Shown: in pieces, positions 1 through 8,938 of the stretch
Layout of the letters: the number at the start of each line of letters is the position of its first letter
Position numbering within the stretch: position 1 is the first letter of the stretch
DNA from: a bacterium
Lineage (GTDB): Bacteria; Armatimonadota; UBA5829
DNA: 46,256 nucleotides
Assembly (NCBI GenBank): GCA_021373255.1
Contig: JAJFTD010000198.1
Coordinates: 1 to 46,256, forward strand
Reading direction: 5' to 3'
Translations under genes and position numbers: made by a program
The notes under the pieces: model-generated
Seen by the model: only the letters and a program-made list of their open reading frames with translations
Told to the model about the DNA's origin: nothing
The model's database searches: none

Positions 1-49
1 CGGTCTGCTTGCCGCACTCTTCGCACACCTTTACTGTTCTTATAGCCAT
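1..49 (-). CDS. Partial zinc-ribbon-like protein, N-terminus only
   Basis: An ATG on the minus strand at 49 is followed by 16 codons reading MAIRTVKVCEECGKQT before the window ends. The CEEC pair looks like the first knuckle of a zinc ribbon. A purine-rich GGTGGGAGAAG lies directly upstream, so translation initiation here is plausible. It lies downstream of ychF on the same strand, with the hairpin pair at 159-208 between them. Too little is visible to assign a function. Confidence 0.5.
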   Translation of the reverse strand, partial: MAIRTVKVCEECGKQT

Positions 50-158
50 CTTCTCCCACCACCTCGACTTGATCAGTGGTATGAAGATACCCAAATGTTG
101 GGATACTAATACAGCAAGCAACCTTAAATTTTTCGGTGTGATATAAAAAACTTGGGAA

Positions 159-208
159 CCGGGTCACAGACCCGGAATAGGGGCGTCCAGGGTCACAGAC
201 CCTGGACG
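159..208. repeat. Hairpin doublet with ACA loops, copy 1
   Basis: Two perfect inverted repeats lie side by side downstream of ychF. The first is a 7-bp stem (CCGGGTC, loop ACA, GACCCGG) at 159-175. The second is an 11-bp stem (CGTCCAGGGTC, loop ACA, complement) at 184-208. Both have the core GTCACAGAC. The same two-hairpin arrangement recurs at 36958-37007 with changed but still complementary stem bases. There is no T-run, so a plain intrinsic terminator is unlikely. It looks like a REP/BIME-type element or a structured 3' UTR. Confidence 0.8.
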
Positions 209-231
209 ATCATGATATAGCTGAAGGTTTA

Positions 232-1320
232 TCAGACCTTGAACCTGATATACATCACATCGCAGTCCTGCACTATATAGTCTTTGCCCTGCAGCACGAC
301 TATACCCTTTTGCTTTGCGGCTTCCCAACCACCGGCGGCTTCGACGTCTTTGAAATTGGCTACTTCTGCACGGATGAAGCCTCGTGCGAGGTCGGAGTGG
401 ATACTTCCCGCCGCGTCTACAGCTCTGGAACCCGCCCTGAGCGTCCACGCGCGGACTTCGGGCTCACCGGCTGTGATGAACGAGATCAATCCGAGAGATT
501 GATAACAGGCACGGATGAGGACATTGCGCGCAGGCTCCTCTATGCCCATCGACTGAAGAAATTCGGTTTCTTCCTCATCGGAAAGCTGCGAGACTTCCAT
601 CTCTACAGCGGCGCATAAGTCGATCTCAGGCACACCCGATTCTGCGCATAGAGCTTTCAACTTTATAGCCTGCTCGCTGGGAGAGCCTATCTCACTTTCG
701 GGAATGTTGAGGACTGCAATCACGTGCTTGAGCGTAAGGAAATCGTATCCACGAATAGCCTTTTCCTCGTCCGGCGTAAACTCCAATGACTGCAGCGGCG
801 TCCCCTCTTCGAGAGCAGATTGAATACGCTGGAGCATATCCATTTCTGTTGTTACCGGGCTGGTGGTGCCTTTTTTTACTCCATGTAGCTGCTTTTCCAC
901 GCGAGCGATGCGGTTCTCAACCAGTTGCATATCAGCCAGTGTAAGCTCGTCCTGCAGTGCTTGGATGTCCTGAATGGGTGTAGGCTCCTCGCCCGCTGTC
1001 CCCGTGAATCCACGAACAACGTGCACGAGCATATCTACTTGCCGCACGTCAGCAAAGAAGTCCGACCCGAACCTGGTTTTGCCCTGATCGGTGGCGATAC
1101 GCGCGGCGCCATCGATAAACTCGATGCTGGCATAGGTTATTTTCTTGGGTTTATATTCGTTGGCGAAGTAATCGATCCTACTATCCGGTACACTGACAAC
1201 GCCGATATTGGGCTTGCCGGACTGACCATAAGTTTCTTCAACTTTCACCGTGCCCCGCGTAAGCGCCTTAAACAAAGTGGTCTTACCCGAACTGGGCAGC
1301 CCCACGATTCCAACTCTCAT
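232..1320 (-). CDS. ychF: Ribosome-binding ATPase YchF (Obg-type P-loop protein)
   Basis: This is a 362-residue member of the YchF subfamily of translation-factor-class P-loop proteins, which bind ribosomes and hydrolyse ATP in preference to GTP. The Walker A motif GLPSSGKTTLFKAL is close to the N-terminus. It carries SSGKT where most family members have NVGKS. The G4 site reads VLNIPESE, with Asn and Glu in place of the GTPase NKxD, which is the known basis of relaxed nucleotide specificity. A coiled-coil stretch follows (ENRIARVEKQL). The C-terminus is the TGS-type domain ending GKDYIVQDCDVMYIRFKV. The start at 1320 is preferred over the in-frame ATG at 1338 because AGGTGA lies 8 nt before it. 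Length is normal. Confidence 0.95.
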   Translation of the reverse strand: MRVGIVGLPSSGKTTLFKALTRGTVKVEETYGQSGKPNIGVVSVPDSRIDYFANEYKPKKITYASIEFIDGAARIATDQGKTRFGSDFFADVRQVDMLVHVVRGFTGTAGEEPTPIQDIQALQDELTLADMQLVENRIARVEKQLHGVKKGTTSPVTTEMDMLQRIQSALEEGTPLQSLEFTPDEEKAIRGYDFLTLKHVIAVLNIPESEIGSPSEQAIKLKALCAESGVPEIDLCAAVEMEVSQLSDEEETEFLQSMGIEEPARNVLIRACYQSLGLISFITAGEPEVRAWTLRAGSRAVDAAGSIHSDLARGFIRAEVANFKDVEAAGGWEAAKQKGIVVLQGKDYIVQDCDVMYIRFKV

Positions 1321-1357
1321 ATTCACATTCACCTGCATCCTGTTTTGTTAACATAGC

Positions 1358-1386
1358 ATTTTATCACATTGGCAGGCAGCAGTCAG
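1358..1386 (-). promoter_or_regulatory. Predicted sigma70-type promoter of ychF
   Basis: On the minus strand CTGACT (-35, 1381-1386) is separated by 17 bp from TAAAAT (-10, 1358-1363). Transcription would start near 1351, leaving about 30 nt of leader that includes the AGGTGA ribosome-binding site. Confidence 0.5.
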
Positions 1387-1480
1387 TAGCCTGAAGCTAC
1401 ACCAATCCCCAACCCCTATCTCCCAACCCCCGTACGATAATGGAATACTTATTAAAGAGATACCTTCACTGGAGATCAAG

Positions 1481-4342
1481 TTGCCTTTTCATAGCAGTAT
1501 TATAATAGGTAGCGTGCGGTTTCAGTTTTACTCGGCGTTGGTTATTCGGATCGAATACTCGCCCAGTGGGTGTTTTCGCGATATTCCTACGGCAGTGGTA
1601 GCGAATCGCGAGCTTGGCGGGGCGGAGGTGACAGTCGAGGAACATTGCAGCGAGGTCATAATCGATACGGGCCGACTGGTCGTGCATTATCAGCCAGGAA
1701 CGATGGGGCTGAGCCGCGATAACTTGTGGGTTGAGTGGATGGACAGCAGCACCCGTCGGGAATGGCGGCCGGGGGATGTCGATACGCTTAACCTTGGTGG
1801 AACGCTTCGCAGCTTGGATGGGTTTGGTGCTGAGAAATTATACAAAGTTGATCCTGGAGTGATCAGCCGAAGCAAATACTTTGTGCTTGACGACTCGACA
1901 ACCCCTGGTCATGATACCGATGGTGATTCGCTTTGGCCGCAGTTTGAAGAGGGTTATGTCGATATCTACTTTGCTGTGTATGATGACTTTACTCAGGGGT
2001 TGCAAGCATATGCCGGGCTGACGGGGCGCGTACCGATGATCCCACGGCGGGCGTTGGGGTTGTGGTTCTCACGTTATTACCCGTACTCCAATTATGAATT
2101 CCGTGAGATAGTGCGTAAGTTTGAAAAGCTCAAGGTTCCACTGGATGTGCTGGTAATGGACGTTGATTGGCACCTGTGGGGATGGGAAGGCTTTGACTGG
2201 GACACAGATCTGATCCCGGACCCGAGCGACCTGCTTGTGTGGCTGCATGAACGCGGCCTGCTGGTTGGAGCAAATGTGCATCCTGGTGGAGTGCCTGATC
2301 AGGACAGCCATTCGGCGAAGATGAGAGACGCACTGGGTTGGGATAGCAATACACCCGTTAAACTTGATCTCACAGACCCGGACCAGGCGCATGCATATAT
2401 GGACGTTGCCCACCAGCCTGTTATGGAGCAGGGAATAGACTTCTGGTGGGTGGATGGCGATTCCGCACACATGCAAGGGCTCGATAGCCAACACGCGACC
2501 AACCACGTCTACTTCACTTTTACAAAGCAGCACTCCGATGCCAGGCCTATGATTCTAAGCCGCTTCGGTGGGCTGGGCTCACACAGGTATCCCATAGGGT
2601 TTTCAGGTGATACGAAATCGGATTGGGCAGCACTGGCCTATCAGGTTGAATTCACCAGCACTGCGGGTAACGCGCTGATGCCGTATTGGTCACATGACAT
2701 CGGTGGATTTTGTGGAAATCGGATTGATAGCCAGCTTTATGTAAGGTGGGTACAATTCGGCGCGCTCTCCCCGATTCTCAGGCTTCACAGCGACCACGGT
2801 TATAGAGCGCCATGGGACTACGGACCAGAAGTCTACGCCGCATTCAAGAAAGCCTATGACCTCAGGCTGTCGCTTATTCCTTATATATACTCACTGTGTC
2901 GAGAGTCGCATTCTGACTCAATGCCACTCGTGCGTCCGATGTACTACCATTGGCCGGAGGATGAAGAGTGCTACCAAAGGGGAAGCCAATTCATGCTCGG
3001 GCCGTGGCTGCTTGCGTGCCCGGTGACCTACCCTGCGTCGGGCGGCAGAGCACACGTGGAGGTATATCTGCCAGATGGGATATGGTTCGACTATTGGACT
3101 GGACACCGCATTGATGGCGGGCGTTCAATCCTCTACCCTTGCCCGCTGGATCGCACGCCGCTGTTCGTACGTGCGGGAGCTGTTATCCCTACGCAGAATC
3201 CTATGTCAAAAGCATCGGCCTGCTGCCCGGACCCATTGGTAATTCACGCCTACCCCGGCGCGGACGGCGGATTTACTATATATGAAGATGATGGTGAGAC
3301 GCAGGACTGGGAACGAGGGGAATTTACACTCTGCCCAGTAACAATGGTGCGCGAAGGTGATGGCGTGAAAGTCAGCGTTGGACCGGCAGAGGGGCAGTTT
3401 ATTGGATGGAAACGGGAGCGAAACGTGATCGTGCAGATGCACGGAGCCGGGGAATCCGCTACCCAGGAAAAAGTGATTGATCTGCGTGATGGAGCGGAAT
3501 TTCTTTTTACAGAAACAGAAGTTCCACCCTCAAGTGATATCGCCGAGGACTTTGAAGTATCATTAGCGATGATTCAAGGAACAGCTCAGTTACCCGCATT
3601 GTTGCAATTGAGTGCGGTTCATGGCATTAAAAACATGCAGCTAAGCGTAGATTTGCCCGAGGGTTGGAGTGTCAATCCACACCATATCAGCAGTTCAGGT
3701 TTGTCTATGTATACGCTTCAAATACCTAGACACCAACCGCCAGGCATATACAACATTTCTGCACAAGCATGCATAAGTCAAGACGATATTCTTATACAGG
3801 ATAGCACCAATATGGAGTGGGCATACGCATCAATAACACAGTTCAATATTCTTGGGACATTTAGCAACAATTGCAACTCTGGGATGGAAATCCCCTACCC
3901 GCCCGAAGCCGACTGTGGGCGCAGTGCGAGTTATAATGGCCGGGTGTGGAAACCGATTAATGATACGGCAGTGATTGGCGATGTACTTCCAGTACGCTAT
4001 ATCGACCTCACCAGGCACTTCGGCCCGATATGCGATGTTGTGGCTTATGCGATGACGTGGATACACAGCGAATGGCCCAGAGATGTGAGCTTCGACATCG
4101 GGGCTGATGATGGGATCATAGCATGGCTTAATGGCGCGGTTATCTTATCTGCTCCCGAGCCGGGCCCTGCCGCGCCTGGACAGTTCAGGGCGTCTGTGCA
4201 TCTGCGAGCAGGCTGGAACCAGGTAATGCTCAAGATCGGGCAGCTATTCGGTGATTGGGGGTTCTACTTCGAGATACGCACCCCCGATGGTAATCCCGCT
4301 GAAGGACTTAGGATTTCGCCCACTGGCACGTGCGAGATATAG
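1481..4342 (+). CDS. GH31 family alpha-glycosidase with C-terminal jelly-roll region
   Basis: This 953-residue protein belongs to glycoside hydrolase family 31 (alpha-glucosidases and alpha-xylosidases, retaining mechanism). The (beta/alpha)8 core shows LGLWFSRYYPYSNYEF and VMDVDWHLWGW near residue 225. WWVDGD near 322 marks the expected nucleophile strand, GFSGDTKSDW near 373 the acid/base Asp, and YWSHDIGGF follows near 401. After the beta-sandwich there is an Ig-like segment (about 690-790, LPEGWSVNPH) resembling NPCBM-associated NEW3 domains, then a jelly-roll-like tail (DDGIIAWLNGAVIL) to the end. No signal peptide is visible. The start is TTG with GGAG 6 nt upstream. The Ig and jelly-roll tail could bind carbohydrate. 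Substrate is uncertain; alpha-glucoside or alpha-xyloside are both possible. Confidence 0.92.
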   Translation: MPFHSSIIIGSVRFQFYSALVIRIEYSPSGCFRDIPTAVVANRELGGAEVTVEEHCSEVIIDTGRLVVHYQPGTMGLSRDNLWVEWMDSSTRREWRPGDVDTLNLGGTLRSLDGFGAEKLYKVDPGVISRSKYFVLDDSTTPGHDTDGDSLWPQFEEGYVDIYFAVYDDFTQGLQAYAGLTGRVPMIPRRALGLWFSRYYPYSNYEFREIVRKFEKLKVPLDVLVMDVDWHLWGWEGFDWDTDLIPDPSDLLVWLHERGLLVGANVHPGGVPDQDSHSAKMRDALGWDSNTPVKLDLTDPDQAHAYMDVAHQPVMEQGIDFWWVDGDSAHMQGLDSQHATNHVYFTFTKQHSDARPMILSRFGGLGSHRYPIGFSGDTKSDWAALAYQVEFTSTAGNALMPYWSHDIGGFCGNRIDSQLYVRWVQFGALSPILRLHSDHGYRAPWDYGPEVYAAFKKAYDLRLSLIPYIYSLCRESHSDSMPLVRPMYYHWPEDEECYQRGSQFMLGPWLLACPVTYPASGGRAHVEVYLPDGIWFDYWTGHRIDGGRSILYPCPLDRTPLFVRAGAVIPTQNPMSKASACCPDPLVIHAYPGADGGFTIYEDDGETQDWERGEFTLCPVTMVREGDGVKVSVGPAEGQFIGWKRERNVIVQMHGAGESATQEKVIDLRDGAEFLFTETEVPPSSDIAEDFEVSLAMIQGTAQLPALLQLSAVHGIKNMQLSVDLPEGWSVNPHHISSSGLSMYTLQIPRHQPPGIYNISAQACISQDDILIQDSTNMEWAYASITQFNILGTFSNNCNSGMEIPYPPEADCGRSASYNGRVWKPINDTAVIGDVLPVRYIDLTRHFGPICDVVAYAMTWIHSEWPRDVSFDIGADDGIIAWLNGAVILSAPEPGPAAPGQFRASVHLRAGWNQVMLKIGQLFGDWGFYFEIRTPDGNPAEGLRISPTGTCEI

Positions 4343-4476
4343 GCAAGTCCGCCACACTTGGAAAGACATCGTTATAACACGTATGCAGGCCGCAAAACAA
4401 CCAATCGTTATACATGGCCACCGCACTAAGTTTATACCCGACGTGCAGCAAGTCACAACATCAACAAGAATCGGTA

Positions 4477-5922
4477 TTATTTAGTGATCGATATGTCATA
4501 GTATGCTTGCCTTACAGATGGATTTCCGTCCGCGCTGGGCCAGATACAATGCGGTTCCCATGCCCCACCACTTTTTCCACAGGAGCGTGAATGTACTTTT
4601 ACATTGGCTCTGTCAGCGCTGATCTCTAAGATATTATAGATGCGAGGAGTGGATTCTGGACGAGCTGACGCACTTGCACCGAATGCTCCTACTCCCACTA
4701 CCCAGATGCTCTTCCTGGACTCGATTGGATTCACCAAATCGTTTCTATCTTCGTGAATATCGCCATGTAGACAGAGACGAATTCTCGCCTTACCCAAATG
4801 TTCAAGATAGGTCTCATCAGGCATCTTGTCATTGCCGGTAGCCGGGTCATGAAAGACACAAATCCGGAATATCGCCATGTTGACCGCTTGGACCTCAGCA
4901 TTTCTTAAACCACGTAGGAGTGCCGTAAGGTGAATACCAGCTCGGTCTGGGTAATAGTTGTCAATTTGCCAAACGGAGTTCGCAGCAAGAATCTGAATAT
5001 CTGTATTGGGAATGATATAAGGTATACATTGATCCTCGAACTCATGCTGATACGGCAATCCAAAAAGCGGCTCGTATAAATAAGTGGAGAAGTTGTCGAA
5101 CCGAGCTGGATACTTTTCATCGTCGCGCTTCAAAATCACCCGATCATCAATTACATAATGTTCATCGTTGATATTGGATGGCTTAGTAACCGTAGGGCGG
5201 TAGACTTCGGGGTCCCAATATACATCGTGATTGCCGGGTACGATCACACAAGATGAGGGTTGCAGCCTAAGATTCTGTAATAGGCAAACGACGAATATCT
5301 TTGCCTTATCGAACTCTTCGGGACTTGCATGATCTGTAAAGTCGCCGGTGATTACAACAGCGTCGATGCCTCCGCCGATCTCATTAAGGTCATTAATAAG
5401 AGGCAGTAATACTGTGTCTAGATCGCTGGAACTTTGGAAGTGCAGGTCACTCAGGTGAAGTATGCGCACAGTTGCATTAGTGGTTGGTTTTGCCACGGGT
5501 TGGTTTCGCTGGTAAGCGACATGCTCTTCCACTTTCTCTCCCAAGCTGTGAGTGCCTTTCGCTGAACGATAACAAGGCTGACGCGCACACTGCTGCTTCA
5601 TTATGTCTTCGCCACAATCTGAGCACTCAAGGGTTTCATGTTCATTTATGGCCTTTTCGACATCGGACCACAGGGTGAACATACCACAGCTCTCACATTC
5701 TACCACCTCCTCAATATATAAGAGGCCTTTTTGCGATAGCAGGTCGAGGGCAGAAGGGACTTGTTCCGCCCGAAGATTGCATTCCTCAGCGCATGCCACA
5801 AGGAGCTCGGGAACTAATAGCGCGCCTATGCCCTGATGCTCAATATACTTATCTAGAAACTCGATTACCCCTGCCGCGTCCGGTTGCTCAGACACTAAGC
5901 TCTCGCACTCTTCGAAGTACAT
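4477..5922 (-). CDS. Metallophosphoesterase with N-terminal helical and zinc-ribbon region
   Basis: A 481-residue protein. Residues about 150-400 form a calcineurin-like metallophosphoesterase domain: LSDLHF (motif I), VVITGDFTD (motif II), VPGNHDVYWD (motif III) and CLHGDIHED (late metal-ligand His motif). The first 110 residues hold a helical, winged-helix-like stretch followed by a four-cysteine ribbon (CESCG...CSDCG). Such an N-terminus suggests a sensor or docking module rather than a simple housekeeping phosphatase. It overlaps the upstream gene by 35 bp if the ATG at 5922 is used, or by 8 bp if the GTG at 5895 is used. The ATG has GAGG too close, so the GTG is a real alternative. Substrate is unknown; nucleic acid, nucleotide or phosphoprotein are possible. 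Confidence 0.85.
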   Translation of the reverse strand: MYFEECESLVSEQPDAAGVIEFLDKYIEHQGIGALLVPELLVACAEECNLRAEQVPSALDLLSQKGLLYIEEVVECESCGMFTLWSDVEKAINEHETLECSDCGEDIMKQQCARQPCYRSAKGTHSLGEKVEEHVAYQRNQPVAKPTTNATVRILHLSDLHFQSSSDLDTVLLPLINDLNEIGGGIDAVVITGDFTDHASPEEFDKAKIFVVCLLQNLRLQPSSCVIVPGNHDVYWDPEVYRPTVTKPSNINDEHYVIDDRVILKRDDEKYPARFDNFSTYLYEPLFGLPYQHEFEDQCIPYIIPNTDIQILAANSVWQIDNYYPDRAGIHLTALLRGLRNAEVQAVNMAIFRICVFHDPATGNDKMPDETYLEHLGKARIRLCLHGDIHEDRNDLVNPIESRKSIWVVGVGAFGASASARPESTPRIYNILEISADRANVKVHSRSCGKSGGAWEPHCIWPSADGNPSVRQAYYDISITK

Positions 5923-7054
5923 ACCTCATGCCACCCTCTGAATTGGCTCTCCTAAAGTTGATGCGGTTTTTGTTGGCGATGATTTCTACATGAATTTCTT
6001 TGGCCAATGGGTTGTCATTGTGGACGCCGCTATAATCTGGTAGCCAGTATAAATTCCCTGAGTCACCTAAACCATTATGCCTGACAGCATTAATCGCAGC
6101 CGAAACCGTCGGTTCAGAGTACACAGAATCTTTTCTAGTGGCGCATTTTCCGCTAACACAGGCCCCATTGCCCATCTTGTAGCTGATTCCCTGGATTCGA
6201 GCTTCACCGCCGCCCCTTGCTGCTGCATCATCAAGACGCTTTACTGCCCTTCTCAGACTCAATTTTTTAAATTGACCCATCGGGAACCAGTCCTGAACAA
6301 GTGCCTTTAAACACTTTTCTCGTTCTTCATACTTGCTTCCGCTCTCCAATTGGGTTATCTGGAGCATCGCGTTATTTGACACAAGGTCCCACTCAAACAT
6401 CACCAGTCCGCGGCTGACCACATGCACATATGCCCGGTAATGGACCTCGGCTCCATCACGTTGCTGAGGCTCAAGGTTCAAATCTCTGTCGTAGATGTAA
6501 TCATCACGCCGTTCAACTGCAGTGATACGTATCTTCTTGCTATTGTATTCAACTGAGGATGGAGTCAGCGTGGAAGGAAGGATAAGTCGGGTTTGCTGGT
6601 TGAGGTATCTGTCTACATTTCGTTCTTGCATGTGCTTGAGGACCCATTGTTCGTCCCGCCATAGGGCAAGCTCATCCGTGGGCCCAGTATACAAGAATAC
6701 GTGTTGCTTGTCCCATGGGCCTACTCTGTCCAGCAGATCGACTAGGTCATTGTAACTGATCTTGCCTCTCTTCAATGAACTGCGCATTTGTTTCTGCAGG
6801 TCTTCCCTAATACCCGTATGCTCTAGGTCGTGCACCTCTAGGAACTCTCTCAACTGAGCATTCCTCAGTTGGCTGACAAAATCGACTATCCTCTCTCGCT
6901 CTTCTTCCGTGTATGTCCGGTGCATTGCCGAACGAACAATCACAGGATTGACTCCACCCACCATGATCTTTCCTCCAAACTCATCACCGAACAACCACTC
7001 ATCATCAATATCGAAAAACAGATGAGGATTTACCCGGCGAGGATCGCGCGCCAA
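5888..7054 (-). CDS. Uncharacterised protein with SAP-like helical motif
   Basis: A 388-residue protein that I do not recognise as a family. Residues about 60-110 (LREFLEVHDLEHTG, LQKQM, SLKRG) have the helix-turn-helix spacing of SAP domains, which usually bind DNA. The centre is beta-rich (ITAVERRDDYIYDRDLNL). A cysteine-containing stretch (GACVSGKCATRKDS) sits near residue 305. The reading frame is bounded upstream by a stop. TTG at 7054 is the first standard start, and an ATG occurs about 30 codons later. The predicted promoter at 7081-7110 would give a leader of only about 20 nt. It is translationally coupled to the phosphoesterase gene, so the two proteins probably act together. Confidence 0.7.
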   Translation of the reverse strand: MARDPRRVNPHLFFDIDDEWLFGDEFGGKIMVGGVNPVIVRSAMHRTYTEEERERIVDFVSQLRNAQLREFLEVHDLEHTGIREDLQKQMRSSLKRGKISYNDLVDLLDRVGPWDKQHVFLYTGPTDELALWRDEQWVLKHMQERNVDRYLNQQTRLILPSTLTPSSVEYNSKKIRITAVERRDDYIYDRDLNLEPQQRDGAEVHYRAYVHVVSRGLVMFEWDLVSNNAMLQITQLESGSKYEEREKCLKALVQDWFPMGQFKKLSLRRAVKRLDDAAARGGGEARIQGISYKMGNGACVSGKCATRKDSVYSEPTVSAAINAVRHNGLGDSGNLYWLPDYSGVHNDNPLAKEIHVEIIANKNRINFRRANSEGGMRYVLRRVRELSV

Positions 7055-7080
7055 CGCAATCGCGCGCTCCGCGTGACCAC

Positions 7081-7110
7081 ATTATAGGGATTATAACACA
7101 TCACCTACAA
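7081..7110 (-). promoter_or_regulatory. Predicted promoter of the SAP/phosphoesterase cassette
   Basis: On the minus strand TTGTAG (7105-7110) lies 18 bp from a consensus TATAAT (7081-7086). It serves only the two-gene cassette, since the next gene on the other side (7310) is divergent. Confidence 0.6.
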
Positions 7111-7309
7111 TTTAGTATCGCATGGGGCAGATTGCGGACCAGAACTGCAAACAAATTAGCATATTTTCAGACAAGGCGACGATCCGGTTGAACTCAGCGC
7201 AAATCCATGTCTCATGAATTTCATTCTCAAAAATGCCACGGTGTTGCAGTTCGACCCGCCAGCTCCCGAGCCGGGCCATGGGTATACTAAACCTGGAGGT
7301 AATAATGTA

Positions 7310-8290
7310 ATGAGTAAGAGTATTATCGGCTTGCACCACGTGACCGCGATCGCCGGTGACCCTCAGCGGAATGTTGATTTCTACGCCGGCGTTCTTGGTC
7401 TGCGATTGGTCAAGCTTACAGTTAACTTTGATGATCCCGGCACTTATCATCTTTACTTCGGCGATGAAACCGGACGCCCCGGCACAATTCTTACATTCTT
7501 TCCGTGGCCGGGCGCACAGAAGGGTCTGCAGGGGACAGGGCAGGTCACAACCGTATCGTTCGCCATTCCCGAGGGTGCGATGGACTACTGGATAGACCGG
7601 CTCAGAAACGCAGCTGTTGATTACGATGGGCCGTTTGATCGCTTTGAAGAAGAGGTGATATCATTCAACGACCCTGATGGCCTCCAACTCGAACTGGTAA
7701 CTCATCCCGGCATCAAGACCGGCAACCCCCAGCACGGAGGCCCCGTGCCTACAGAGAAAGCCATTCAGGGATTCTATGGGATTACCATCTCTGAAGAGGG
7801 CTACGAGCGTACGGCAGGCCTGCTCACGGCAACGCTGGGGTTTAAGCAGACAAAAGAAATCGGTAGCAGGTTTCGGTATGAGATTGGAGAAGGGGGCTCG
7901 GGTACTATTGTCGACGTGCAGTGCCTCCCAAGCTGGCATCGTGGAGTGGTCGCGGTTGGGACCGTTCATCATGTGGCATGGCGCACGCACACCGACGAGG
8001 AGCAGCGCGAGTGGCGCGAGGAGATTGTGGAAAAAGGATATAACGTCACTCCCATTATAGACCGCAGATACTTCCACTCCATCTACTTCCGTGAGCCCGG
8101 CGGGGTGTTGTTTGAGATCGCGACAGATCCTCCAGGGTTCGCCATAGATGAGCCGGTCGAGCAACTTGGAACTCATCTCATGCTCCCACCGTGGCTTGAA
8201 CCAAATAGGAATAAGATTGAGATGGTGCTGCCGCCGGTAAGACTCCCAGCACATTCGGGGGATGGCAAGGATGAGCAAAGAGCGGCTTGA
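7310..8290 (+). CDS. Ring-cleaving dioxygenase / glyoxalase-fold protein (MhqO-like)
   Basis: A 326-residue vicinal-oxygen-chelate protein with two glyoxalase-like halves. IGLHHVTAIAGDPQRNVDFY opens the first and GFYGITISEEGYERT the second. Metal-ligand candidates are the HHVT histidine, the second-half VHHVAW histidine and the glutamate in GGVLFEIATD. The pattern and length match the MhqO/MhqE family, which in Bacillus detoxifies hydroquinones and related quinols. The ATG at 7310 has GGAGGT 9 nt upstream. A start-stop pair (ATGTAATG, 7305-7312) precedes it. The following esterase gene overlaps it by 20-29 bp. The mhqO/mhqD pairing is known from Firmicutes, which supports the assignment. Confidence 0.88.
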   Translation: MSKSIIGLHHVTAIAGDPQRNVDFYAGVLGLRLVKLTVNFDDPGTYHLYFGDETGRPGTILTFFPWPGAQKGLQGTGQVTTVSFAIPEGAMDYWIDRLRNAAVDYDGPFDRFEEEVISFNDPDGLQLELVTHPGIKTGNPQHGGPVPTEKAIQGFYGITISEEGYERTAGLLTATLGFKQTKEIGSRFRYEIGEGGSGTIVDVQCLPSWHRGVVAVGTVHHVAWRTHTDEEQREWREEIVEKGYNVTPIIDRRYFHSIYFREPGGVLFEIATDPPGFAIDEPVEQLGTHLMLPPWLEPNRNKIEMVLPPVRLPAHSGDGKDEQRAA

Positions 8291-8897
8291 TTTCATTCAC
8301 CGATTTGAGCCATCAAAAGAGCACGGTGACACAAGGGTGTTGCTATTGTTGCACGCTACAGGGGGCGATGAGAATCAGATGGTGCCCATTGCACACACTC
8401 TCGCCCCCGAGGCCACATTCTTAAGCCCACGGGGCAAGATTGTAGAGAACGGCAATGCACGCTTCTTTCGCCGGTTTGCGGAAGGCGTTTTTGACGAGGA
8501 AGACTTAGTTTTCAGAACCAGCGAACTCGCCGAATTCGTGGAGAAAGCCTGTATGGAGTATTCACTGGATTGCAGTAACATAATAGCCATAGGATACTCA
8601 AATGGAGCTAATATAGCGGCAAGCCTGCTGCTCCTGCAACCCCAGGTGCTTGCGGGGGCTGTTTTGTTCAGGCCTATGGTGCCACTTATCCCTCAAAAAA
8701 TACCCAAACTTGACGGGAAGCGCATCTTCATAGCGGCGGGCAAGTCAGATCCAATTGTCTCAGTTGAGCAGACTATGCAGTTGTGTGATCTTCTACGACA
8801 AGCAGGAGCAGACGTGACTTTGCACTGGGAAGACTCCGGACACGCCATTGTCGGTGGTGACATTAAGGCGGCTCGGAATTGGATGGAGTCGCGTTGA
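8262..8897 (+). CDS. Alpha/beta-hydrolase, phospholipase/carboxylesterase family (MhqD-like)
   Basis: A 211-residue serine hydrolase. HATGGDENQM near the N-terminus forms the oxyanion region, GYSNG carries the nucleophile Ser, AAGKSDPIV the acid Asp, and SGHAI the catalytic His, so the triad is complete. Length and pattern fit the small carboxylesterases of the MhqD/YtpA/EstB type. It starts inside the end of the dioxygenase-like gene (ATG at 8262 or 8271). This implies co-transcription and a joint role in handling an aromatic or ester substrate. Cytoplasmic; no signal sequence. Confidence 0.88.
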   Translation: MARMSKERLDFIHRFEPSKEHGDTRVLLLLHATGGDENQMVPIAHTLAPEATFLSPRGKIVENGNARFFRRFAEGVFDEEDLVFRTSELAEFVEKACMEYSLDCSNIIAIGYSNGANIAASLLLLQPQVLAGAVLFRPMVPLIPQKIPKLDGKRIFIAAGKSDPIVSVEQTMQLCDLLRQAGADVTLHWEDSGHAIVGGDIKAARNWMESR

Positions 8898-8901
8898 GGG
8901 C

Positions 8902-8930
8902 TTGTAGAAGGCGCGTTCGTGTGGGATAAT
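8902..8930 (+). promoter_or_regulatory. Promoter of holA, implying a leaderless mRNA
   Basis: TTGTAG (8902-8907), 17-bp spacer, GATAAT (8925-8930). The holA ATG begins at 8939, so transcription would start at or just before the start codon. There is no Shine-Dalgarno sequence. Confidence 0.5.
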
Positions 8931-8938
8931 GGGCCATA

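Noticed and set aside
2370-2390. Third copy of the TCACAGACC hairpin core, inside GH31
   Set aside because: CTCACAGACCCGG has the core sequence but no complementary left arm; it is ordinary coding sequence.
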